64,000 nt of DNA from Microseira sp003486305 (GTDB taxonomy: Bacteria > Cyanobacteriota > Cyanobacteriia > Cyanobacteriales > Aerosakkonemataceae): contig DALYJX010000003.1 in the NCBI GenBank assembly GCA_031969655.1, forward strand, positions 1-64,000. Reading direction: 5' to 3'. Position numbers and translations under genes: made by a program. Positions 8,177 through 15,384 of this stretch are shown here, piece by piece. Position 1 is the stretch's first letter. Every line of letters starts with the position of its first letter. The notes under the pieces are model-generated. The model did not search any database. It saw only the letters and a list, made by a program, of their open reading frames with translations, and had not been told where the DNA came from.

Positions 8177-9889
8177 ATGCAAAAGTATTGCAATATGAGT
8201 CTTTCTCTAATAGCTGTTAACCAGAGAGAAAAGGAAGAGGAGGAGTTAAGGTCTTTTCTGACATACAGCCTGTTGGGGTCTGTGGCTTTCCACGCCCTCG
8301 TGCTGTTTTTTGGCGCGATGCTTTGGGATAGACAGCCTGCACTTGCAGACAATGCTATTGAAGTGATAATGGTCGATCCACCCCCAGAGGAAACACCACC
8401 CGAACCCAAAGTTTCACCGACTCCCCCGGCACCATCGCCATCGCCGGTTGTCACGCCCACGGTACCGCCACCGCCTCCTACCCAAGCACAACAACCGCAA
8501 GAGCCACCAAAACCAGTGGAGCCTCCAACTCCACCACCAGAACCACCTCAACCTGTTGTCACGCCCCCACCGATTCAACCGCCACGCTTAGCCTCGCCTC
8601 CAACTCCACCACCAGAACCACCTCAACCTGTTGTCACACCTACAACACCCGTGGTACCGGAGCCAGAGGTAACGCCACAGCCTGAGTCGGTGGCAGAGAA
8701 TCAGCCATCACCACAGCCCGAAGCTGCACCCTCTCTACCGCCAACGCCAAAGCGCGATTCCAAGCCACGTGAAGAGCCTTTGAAGCAGCCTATTCCCGAT
8801 CAACCAGTATCAGAAGATACTCCAGCACCACCCTCTGAGCCAGTGGCAGCGAACCAACCAGAAACACCACAAAGGTTCTCTGGAAACTCTAGACCTCTGT
8901 TGCCAGCACCAAGCGAGGACAATAAACCTTTTAGAGACGAGGTAGCACAGGAAACATCCCGCGATTCAGTAGAATCCTCGGATATCCCAACCCTACCGCA
9001 ACCAGTGGCAGTTAATCGACCAACGCCACCCCAACGACAGACGGCACAAAGTCAAGCGCTACCGGGTGATACAGCAAGTTCTTTCCAAACCAGACCAAGT
9101 TTGGACAATTCAGAAAGTTTCCCCGGTGCATCGATTGGAGAAAACGAAGAGACAGTCTCAACTCCTACAGCGCCGGGAACGGTGGCGGTGAATCGGGGAA
9201 CACCACCCCAACGAAGAGTAGCACAAAGTCAAGCGCTACCAGGTAATAATACGGGGGGTTCAAGACAAGGCAGACCGAGTTTAGATAACTCCAGTGATTC
9301 TCCGGGTGGTTCTATTCCAGGGGAAGACGCAACAACCCCATCATCGGTCGTACCGGGAACGGTAGCAGTGAATCGAGGCACGCCGCCAAGACGCCCCGTA
9401 GCCGGGAGTCAAGCGCTACCAGGTGAGACAGGAGGTACTCGGCAAGGTAGACCCGGTTTAGATAACTCAAGTGGTTCTTCCGGTGGAGAGATTCCAGGGG
9501 AAGATTCTGCTGTCCCCAATTCTTTCGTACCGGGAAGGGTAGCTGTGAATCGAGCAGTACCACCGCGTCCACCTAGTAATCCTGAACCTGGAACTGACGA
9601 TGGAGGTGCAGGTACAGATGAGGTGGATGGTGCCGGATTGAGTTGCCTGTCTTCCTGCCAACCTGAGTATCCACGTCGTCTGGCACAGCGAGGCGTGGAA
9701 GGGTATCCGGTGATTCGGTTTGTATTAGACCCTAGTGGCAGACCGACGAATATGGAAGTGGCACAATCGAGTGGCAATCGCGAACTCGATGGTGCAGCGA
9801 TTGAAGCTGTCAGGAAGATGAGATTTGCACCACCCGGAAGCAGACCTCTGCGAGTGCGAATGGGAATTACTTTTACCCTGGGAGGATAG
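8177..9889 (+). CDS. tonB: TonB-family protein with very long Pro-rich spacer
   Basis: A protein of 570 residues. A cytoplasmic start is followed by one membrane anchor (LLGSVAFHALVLFFGAML, about residues 32-49). A Pro-rich stretch covers residues 70-210, and 59-60-residue repeats begin VAVNR at residue 277. A TonB C-terminal domain (about 490-570) has YPRRLAQRGVEGYPVIRFVLDPSGR and AIEAVRKMRFAPPG. It would transmit energy from ExbBD to outer-membrane receptors such as the one at 15385. Typical TonB proteins have about 240 residues, so the periplasmic spacer is greatly expanded. An alternative start is the ATG at 8195. Confidence 0.88.
   Translation: MQKYCNMSLSLIAVNQREKEEEELRSFLTYSLLGSVAFHALVLFFGAMLWDRQPALADNAIEVIMVDPPPEETPPEPKVSPTPPAPSPSPVVTPTVPPPPPTQAQQPQEPPKPVEPPTPPPEPPQPVVTPPPIQPPRLASPPTPPPEPPQPVVTPTTPVVPEPEVTPQPESVAENQPSPQPEAAPSLPPTPKRDSKPREEPLKQPIPDQPVSEDTPAPPSEPVAANQPETPQRFSGNSRPLLPAPSEDNKPFRDEVAQETSRDSVESSDIPTLPQPVAVNRPTPPQRQTAQSQALPGDTASSFQTRPSLDNSESFPGASIGENEETVSTPTAPGTVAVNRGTPPQRRVAQSQALPGNNTGGSRQGRPSLDNSSDSPGGSIPGEDATTPSSVVPGTVAVNRGTPPRRPVAGSQALPGETGGTRQGRPGLDNSSGSSGGEIPGEDSAVPNSFVPGRVAVNRAVPPRPPSNPEPGTDDGGAGTDEVDGAGLSCLSSCQPEYPRRLAQRGVEGYPVIRFVLDPSGRPTNMEVAQSSGNRELDGAAIEAVRKMRFAPPGSRPLRVRMGITFTLGG
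9005..9541 (+). repeat. Three 177-180-nt coding repeats in the TonB spacer
   Basis: Units start at 9005, 9182 and 9362, and a partial fourth starts at 9539. Each encodes VAVNR-(G/P)TPP-R, then SQALPG, then RP-LDNS, then a Gly/Ser/Glu-rich tail. The regular spacing shows growth by tandem duplication of 59-60 codons. Confidence 0.9.
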
Positions 9890-9965
9890 TTTAGGTTTGC
9901 TCACGCTAGTCAAAACAAAAATTTCTTACTAATAACTAACTAATCAAACTTTAGGAGGATGTCTG

Positions 9966-11006
9966 ATGTTGCGAAAAAGATTTGAGATAGCACTACTTTT
10001 GAGTTTAGCTAGCTTAATCGGAACTTCAGGGCTAGCAACAGCAGCAGAGGTGACATTACCAGATGGAGGTCGTTGTCAGGGGGAAATTAGCAACGGCACG
10101 CTCAATGGGAAAGGTAGCTGTAATTATGCCAATGGCGATCGCTATGAAGGCAATTTTGTCAACGGCAAGCGAGAAGGTACGGGGGTATATACTTTTGCCG
10201 ATAAAGGTCGTTATACCGGAGAGTTTAAAGATGACCAAATCAATGGCAAGGGAGTGCGCGAGTTTGCCGACGGCGATCGCTATGAGGGAGAGTTTGTCAA
10301 CGGTCAGCCAAATGGAACCGGGGTATATATCTCTGCGGGTGGCAATCGTCTTGAGGCACAATTCAAAAATGGCAATCCAGAAGGAACCGGGACTTTTACC
10401 TTCAAAAATGGCGATAAATGTACGGGAACGCTGAGTGGGGGACAGCTAACCGGAAATGGTAGTTGTATTTATGCTAATGGGAACCGCTACGAAGGACAAT
10501 TTAGTAATAATCGACCCAACGGTGAAGGAACTTATACTTTTGCCTCTGGGGGAACTTATAAAGGACAGTTTAGCAACGGTCAGTTTAATGGCAGGGGAGT
10601 GCGACAATATCCCAACGGGAATCGCTACGAAGGGGAATTTAAGGATGGTAAGTTTGAGGGTCAGGGAAGTTTGACGGCGAAGGAAGGAACTTATAAAGGT
10701 GAATTCCGCAACGGTCAATTTAACGGCACTGGTGTGTTTACCTTTGCCGATGGCAATCGCTATGAAGGACAGTTTGTCAACAATCAATTTAGCGGTAGGG
10801 GGGCGTTTATTTTTGCCAATGGCGATCGCTGTGAGGGAGAATTTTCCGCAGGTAGTCTCAATGGTAGAGCGATGTGTAAATACGCCAGCGGGGACAGTTA
10901 TGAAGGGGAATTTCGCAATGGCGATAAGGAAGGTAATGGGGTTTATGTTTATGCCGACGGTACGAGGTTGCAAGGAACTTGGAGAGGCGGACAGTTCCAG
11001 AATTAG
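9966..11006 (+). CDS. Secreted MORN-repeat protein
   Basis: A protein of 346 residues. An N-terminal signal peptide (KRFEIALLLSLASLIGTSGLATAA) precedes about thirteen MORN-like repeats of about 23 residues with the pattern YEG-F-NG---G-G-Y-(F/Y)A-G. Four conserved Cys sit in variant repeats (RCQGEI, SCNYAN, KCTGTL, SCIYAN). A strong AGGAGG at 9953-9958 lies 7 nt before the ATG. MORN arrays form elongated beta sheets for protein or membrane contact. It is a periplasmic or secreted scaffold of unknown partner, placed between tonB and the acylase gene. Confidence 0.85.
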   Translation: MLRKRFEIALLLSLASLIGTSGLATAAEVTLPDGGRCQGEISNGTLNGKGSCNYANGDRYEGNFVNGKREGTGVYTFADKGRYTGEFKDDQINGKGVREFADGDRYEGEFVNGQPNGTGVYISAGGNRLEAQFKNGNPEGTGTFTFKNGDKCTGTLSGGQLTGNGSCIYANGNRYEGQFSNNRPNGEGTYTFASGGTYKGQFSNGQFNGRGVRQYPNGNRYEGEFKDGKFEGQGSLTAKEGTYKGEFRNGQFNGTGVFTFADGNRYEGQFVNNQFSGRGAFIFANGDRCEGEFSAGSLNGRAMCKYASGDSYEGEFRNGDKEGNGVYVYADGTRLQGTWRGGQFQN

Positions 11007-11011
11007 TTATC

Positions 11012-11020
11012 GAGGAGAGG
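11012..11020 (+). promoter_or_regulatory. Ribosome binding site that fixes the acylase start
   Basis: GAGGAGAGG is followed after 9 nt by TTG at 11030. The next codons encode KRKSFRLLPLIFGLMLALLV, a textbook signal peptide. This favours the TTG start at 11030 over an upstream TTG at 10979 that overlaps the MORN gene. Confidence 0.65.
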
Positions 11021-11029
11021 CGCTGGCTC

Positions 11030-13258
11030 TTGAAAAGAAAATCTTTCCGACTTTTACCGTTAATATTCGGTTTGATGCTGGCTTTGTTAGTTTCAAACCA
11101 AAGTTTTAGTTCGCCACCAACATCTAATAGACTTCTCGAACAAACAAACTCTTTGACAGGCGAGACGCCTATCCCACAAGAGATATGGTCAAAGTCTAAT
11201 GAAATACTTTGGGATACCTACGGCGTACCGCATATCTACGGTAAGGATACACCCTCATTGTTCTATTCCTTTGGTTGGGCGCAGATGCAAAGCCACGGGA
11301 ATTTAATTCTCCGTCTGTACGGTCAAGCACGAGGGCGTGCAGCCGAATATTGGGGCGAAAAATACACCGAATCAGATCGTTGGGTATTGACAATGGGAGT
11401 TCCAGACCGCGCCCGCTCTTGGTACGATGCACAAAACTCGAATTTTCGCAAGTATCTTGATGCTTTTGCCGATGGAATTAATGCTTATGCGCGAGAACAT
11501 GGGGATTTAATTGATGATGAAGTAGAGGTTGTGTTGCCCATTAAGGGAGAAGACTTGTTGGCTCACGTGCAGCGGGTACTTAATTTTACCTTTGTGGTTG
11601 ATGCATCTGTTGGAGAAAGTTTAAGCAAAAATTTGGCAGGCAGGATGCCTACCCCACAAGAGTCTTTGGCAGGCAGGATACCTACCCCACAAGAGATAGG
11701 GTCGAGGTCTAGTACGCTGGGTTCTAATGCTTGGGCGATCGCACGATCTCGTTCGGCAAGCGGCAAGGCGATGCTGTTGGCTAACCCCCACCTACCTTGG
11801 TCAGATTTATTTCTTTGGTACGAAGCGCATCTGAACGCACCAGGGATGAATGCCTACGGGGCGACGCTGGTGGGGATTCCGGTGTTAGCGATCGCTTTCA
11901 ACGATAATCTGGGTTGGACGCATACGGTTAACACTCATGATGGATGGGATGCCTACAAATTGACACTAGCCGATGGTGGCTATCGCTTTGATGGCAAAGT
12001 TGAACCCTTCCAGACACAAGAATTTGACCTCAAAGTTAAACAAAATGACAGCATTTTGCGCTCGGAAAAACTGATCGTGCGGCGTTCGATTCACGGCCCT
12101 ATTGTGACAGAAAAAGATGGGTTCGCGCTGGCGTTGCGGGTAGTCGGACTCGATCGACCAGGGGTGCTAGAACAATGGTGGAATATGGCACGCGCGACTA
12201 ATTTCGCTGAATTTGAAACTGCACTTAAGCGCTTACAACTGCCGATGTTCACGGTGATGTATGCGGATAAAGAAGGGCATATTATGCACTTGTTCAACGG
12301 TCAAGTGCCGGTGCGTTCTCAAGGTGATTTTGAATACTGGTCGGGTATTATTCCTGGGGATACTTCTGCTACTTTGTGGACGAAAATGCACCCTTATCAA
12401 GATTTGCCTCGCGTAGTCGATCCCGCCAGCGGTTGGTTGCAGAATGCTAACGATCCGCCTTGGACGACAACTTTTCCGCTTGCGATCGCTGCCAATAATT
12501 ACCCGCCTTACATGGCTCCACGCGGCCCGATGTATTTTCGCGCACAGCGGTCAGCGAAAATGCTCGATGAGGATAAACAGATTTCGTTTGAAGAGATGAT
12601 CGAGTACAAGCACTCGACACGCATGGAATTGGCAGATCGAATTTTAGATGATCTAATTCCCGCCGCCAGGAAGTATGGGGATAAATTAGCGCGTCAAGCT
12701 GCCGATGTTTTGGCTGCTTGGGATCGCTTTGCAGATGCAGAAAGTCGCGGCGCTGTATTATTTTCCTTCTGGTTTGAAGATACGGATTTTGACAGCATGT
12801 TCAGCATTCCTTGGAACGAAAATTCCCCGCGCACTACCCCCGACGGTTTGGCAGATCCTCAAAGCGCGGCTAAACTGCTTTCAACCGCAGCAGCAAAGGT
12901 GATGGCGGCTTATGGAAAGCTAGATGTAGCGTGGGGTGATGTTTACCGACTGCGATCGCACCGAGTGGATCTGCCAGCCAATGGAGGTGCTGGAGGTTTG
13001 GGCATTTTCCGGGTGCTTAATTTTACTTCGGAGCCTGATGGAAGATTTAAATCTGTAGATGGGGATTCGTTTGTGGCTGCGATTGAGTTTTCCCAGCCAG
13101 TACGAGCAATGGTACTCACCAGTTATGGGAATGCAACTCAACCAAATTCGGCACATAGTGGGGATCAGTTACCGTTGTTTGCTCGTAAAAATTTGCGTCC
13201 AGTTTGGCGCACGCGCCGAGAAATTTTAGCTCATTTGGCATCGCGGCAGGTATTGTAA
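11030..13258 (+). CDS. Penicillin-acylase family Ntn hydrolase (secreted)
   Basis: A protein of 742 residues from the TTG at 11030. After the signal peptide come the alpha-chain signature WDTYGVPHIYG and GWAQMQSHGNL, then a spacer, then the autoprocessing site LG|SNAWAIA with nucleophile Ser232 starting the beta chain. Further family elements are LLANPHLPW, GWTHTVNTHD and WLQNANDPPW. Relatives include penicillin G acylase, AHL acylases and PvdQ, which removes the fatty acid from a pyoverdine precursor. Its size and export match PvdQ, and it lies in the iron block beside a lipopeptide siderophore locus, so a role in deacylating that compound is possible. AHL degradation is the main alternative. 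Two segments (11126-11197 and about 11628-11710) are in-frame repeat insertions. Confidence 0.85.
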   Translation: MKRKSFRLLPLIFGLMLALLVSNQSFSSPPTSNRLLEQTNSLTGETPIPQEIWSKSNEILWDTYGVPHIYGKDTPSLFYSFGWAQMQSHGNLILRLYGQARGRAAEYWGEKYTESDRWVLTMGVPDRARSWYDAQNSNFRKYLDAFADGINAYAREHGDLIDDEVEVVLPIKGEDLLAHVQRVLNFTFVVDASVGESLSKNLAGRMPTPQESLAGRIPTPQEIGSRSSTLGSNAWAIARSRSASGKAMLLANPHLPWSDLFLWYEAHLNAPGMNAYGATLVGIPVLAIAFNDNLGWTHTVNTHDGWDAYKLTLADGGYRFDGKVEPFQTQEFDLKVKQNDSILRSEKLIVRRSIHGPIVTEKDGFALALRVVGLDRPGVLEQWWNMARATNFAEFETALKRLQLPMFTVMYADKEGHIMHLFNGQVPVRSQGDFEYWSGIIPGDTSATLWTKMHPYQDLPRVVDPASGWLQNANDPPWTTTFPLAIAANNYPPYMAPRGPMYFRAQRSAKMLDEDKQISFEEMIEYKHSTRMELADRILDDLIPAARKYGDKLARQAADVLAAWDRFADAESRGAVLFSFWFEDTDFDSMFSIPWNENSPRTTPDGLADPQSAAKLLSTAAAKVMAAYGKLDVAWGDVYRLRSHRVDLPANGGAGGLGIFRVLNFTSEPDGRFKSVDGDSFVAAIEFSQPVRAMVLTSYGNATQPNSAHSGDQLPLFARKNLRPVWRTRREILAHLASRQVL
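11126..11197 (+). repeat. 72-nt in-frame palindromic repeat (family 1) in the acylase gene
   Basis: A unit of exactly 24 codons, read NRLLEQTNSLTGETPIPQEI and onward, sits just after the signal peptide. The core hairpin is AGGCG-AGA-CGCCT, with outer arms CTCTT/AAGAG. The same unit occurs at 20243, 25348, 30762 and three times from 40641. Confidence 0.9.
11628..11710 (+). repeat. Two partial family 1 repeats in the acylase spacer peptide
   Basis: Two truncated units are read LAGRMPTPQE and LAGRIPTPQE. They retain the AGGCA-GGA-TGCCT type hairpin (second copy AGGCA-GGA-TACCT). They lie directly before the processing site LG|SNAW, where the excised spacer of Ntn acylases is expected. Confidence 0.8.
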
Positions 13259-13336
13259 ATATTGTGAAATTCAAACCTACAAATTGAGATGCAGTTGCCG
13301 CCGCCTAACAAGTAAGATGATGGGTAGGAGGACAAA

Positions 13337-13564
13337 ATGAGCAGATCTATCATCGACCAAGTAGTTGAGCAATTAAGAGCTATGCCACAACCCTTGCAAT
13401 GGCAGGTTCTCAAGTTTGCACGTACTTTGGTAGCTGGCAAAATTCGAGGTGTTCCCGGTCAGCAACTATTGCAGTTTGCAGGTGCAATTCCATCTGATGA
13501 CCTGCAATTGATGCAAGAAGCGATTGAGCAGGGCTGCGAACAAGTTGACGCGAATGAGTGGTAG
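13337..13564 (+). CDS. Putative antitoxin of a VapBC-like pair
   Basis: A protein of 75 residues (MSRSIIDQVVEQLRAMPQPLQWQVLKFARTL) resembling small cyanobacterial antitoxins of the DUF2281 type: an N-terminal helical segment and an acidic C-terminus (EQGCEQVDANEW). An AGGAGG-like site (taggaggac) precedes the ATG. Its stop overlaps the start of the PIN-domain gene (ATG at 13554), the usual toxin-antitoxin arrangement. The family is inferred from size and context. Confidence 0.65.
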   Translation: MSRSIIDQVVEQLRAMPQPLQWQVLKFARTLVAGKIRGVPGQQLLQFAGAIPSDDLQLMQEAIEQGCEQVDANEW

Positions 13565-13912
13565 GTATTTGCTGGATACCAATATCATCATTGCTTTGTT
13601 TGCAAGTGAAGCATCAATCATAAACAATCTTGCTCAAGCTGATGAGGTGTTTATTCCAAGTATTGCGCTTGGAGAGTTGCATTACGGTGCAAGGAAATCG
13701 GGGCGATCGCAAGAGAATTTGCAGCGGATAGAGGAGCTTGTTGCAAACAGCACAGTCATGGTGATGTCAAGAACAAGTTGAGGATTAAAGGTCGTCCATT
13801 GCCTGAAAATGATATTTGGATTGCAGCATTAGCATTGCAGCACGGTTTGACCTTAGTGACACGCGATGCACATTTTCAGGAGGTGGAGAATCTACAAATA
13901 GTATCGTGGTAG
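13554..13912 (+). pseudogene. VapC-like PIN-domain toxin, inactivated by an internal deletion
   Basis: The start (MSGRYLLDTNIIIALFAS) is a clear PIN motif with the first catalytic Asp, followed by IPSIALGELHYGA with the conserved Glu. After VANSTVMV the frame runs into a TGA near 13780. The rest of the domain continues in another frame from about 13772: VKNKLRIKGRPLPENDIWIAA, then TLVTRDAHFQEV, ending at a TAG at 13910-13912. About ten codons expected between the two parts are missing. The catalytic residues therefore sit in two frames, and the toxin should be dead unless frameshifting occurs. Confidence 0.8.
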
Positions 13913-13982
13913 ACATTAGTAGCTTTCTCCAAAGAGCGATCGCACGATAAATCGAAAAGGTTTCGTCGCGGATAAGTCCTGT

Positions 13983-15125
13983 TCAAAAATCGTCAGTGTG
14001 GACAGAAACTTTTTGGCTATGACGCATCGCCTCAACGCGACGAGCTATTAACCACAGTCGTCGTCGCCACAATGCCAAACCAGTAATGACTAAAACAACG
14101 ACTACAAAGCCGATTAATGTATACAGAATTCGCATTGGCAACCCACCGTAACTGCCTATATGCAGGATATACTGTGCATCCAAAATCCGGGTTGCCAGCG
14201 TTGCTTTTCGGGGGTCATCAACCTGCAAGACTTTACCTGTGTATTGATCTAGATAAACGTAGAGATGTTTGTTAAACTCATTTTTTTCTTGAGTCAATAT
14301 CATCCACGCAACAAATGGATCTTGGGGAGTCTTTGTGGGATAAAACTTGAAAGTTTTGGTTCCAGGTAAAGCTAACGAAGCTTTCTTTAGCAGTCCATCC
14401 ACACTCATAGCAGGCACGCCAGCTACAACCTTGGATGTGGGGTCGGGAAGTTGTGGCGGCGTACCAACAATCGAGTAAACTGCTGATTCAAACTGAGTCG
14501 AAAAAACCATTGCTACCCCTGTGAAGGTAATTAAACTCAGCAACACAACTGACAAGATTCCTCCAACTTTGTGGATGTCGTAATGAACCAGTATTGCCGG
14601 AGATTTCCAGCGAATCTGAAAGCCAGTAGCAACCTTTCTCCATCCAGGCCATAAAATAATTCCAGTGATACTCAAAAACAATAGCGACAAGCCATAGATC
14701 CCCACAACTGTCTTACCAGTGTCACCAGCAAATAGTTTTACGTGCAGATCGAGAAAGATACCATAAAGAGTCTGTTCCCAAGGGCGAGAACCAAGGATTT
14801 TACCGTTGTAAGGGTTGATGAAAACATCGGTAAATCGCTCCTGCGGTGAGGTCATTAACACCGTGTAAGTTTCATTAGGTTTTTGGGGAACCAAGACGCG
14901 CTGGGGCTTGAGTTCTGGATAAGCTTTTTGAGCAGTATCCACTACGCTCTGTATCGATATTTGCTGACTTTGGGGAGTGACATAAAATAGCTTTGGGTTT
15001 AGCAAGCGCTCGATTTCTTCTGAAAAAACTAGCACGCTACCAGTTAAGCAGATAATCACCAGTAATATTCCTGTCATCACCCCTGCATATCGGTGCATAA
15101 TTAATGAAAAAGAACGTAATTTCAT
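13983..15125 (-). CDS. PepSY-associated transmembrane protein (PiuB/FoxB-like)
   Basis: A protein of 380 residues with the four-helix PepSY_TM layout. Helix 1 (LIMHRYAGVMTGILLVIICLTG) carries a conserved His. A periplasmic PepSY-like region contains VFINPYNGKILGSRPW. Middle helices include LLFLSITGIILWPGWR and VHYDIHKVGGILSVVLLSL, and the last is near 340-360. Members such as FoxB act as inner-membrane reductases that release iron from ferric siderophores in the periplasm. Its position beside the TonB-dependent receptor on the same strand (259-nt gap) fits that role. Confidence 0.85.
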   Translation of the reverse strand: MKLRSFSLIMHRYAGVMTGILLVIICLTGSVLVFSEEIERLLNPKLFYVTPQSQQISIQSVVDTAQKAYPELKPQRVLVPQKPNETYTVLMTSPQERFTDVFINPYNGKILGSRPWEQTLYGIFLDLHVKLFAGDTGKTVVGIYGLSLLFLSITGIILWPGWRKVATGFQIRWKSPAILVHYDIHKVGGILSVVLLSLITFTGVAMVFSTQFESAVYSIVGTPPQLPDPTSKVVAGVPAMSVDGLLKKASLALPGTKTFKFYPTKTPQDPFVAWMILTQEKNEFNKHLYVYLDQYTGKVLQVDDPRKATLATRILDAQYILHIGSYGGLPMRILYTLIGFVVVVLVITGLALWRRRLWLIARRVEAMRHSQKVSVHTDDF

Positions 15126-15226
15126 GTAAGCAACTCCTAAATTAAATTGTTGCAGCCTTGCTGTTCTTCTATTAACTCAAGTTGCTAGTTAACCCAATTT
15201 GCCAGTTATATATAACGCGCCGCTAA

Positions 15227-15342
15227 TGGCTAATCGCTCATGGCTAATGGCAAAAACAATACTGTATGATTGCATTTTGTCTAGCTTCCCATTTTTCGGT
15301 TTTCGTTTTCAATTAGCTATTAGCCATTAGCAATTAGCAATA
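15227..15342. repeat. Short heptamer-type repeats between the PepSY and receptor genes
   Basis: The left arm contains GGCTAAT-type words and the right arm AGCCATTAGCAATTAGC, which are mutually complementary and could pair in RNA. The same word family forms the large array at 52626-52865. Confidence 0.7.
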
Positions 15343-15384
15343 ACTAGCAACTTGCGTTATTAAAGAGAACAGCAATTAAAAAAC

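Noticed and set aside
10056..10973. Open frames in other phases across the MORN gene
   Set aside because: The repeated sequence keeps several frames open; only the + frame from 9966 has a signal peptide, ribosome site and family pattern.
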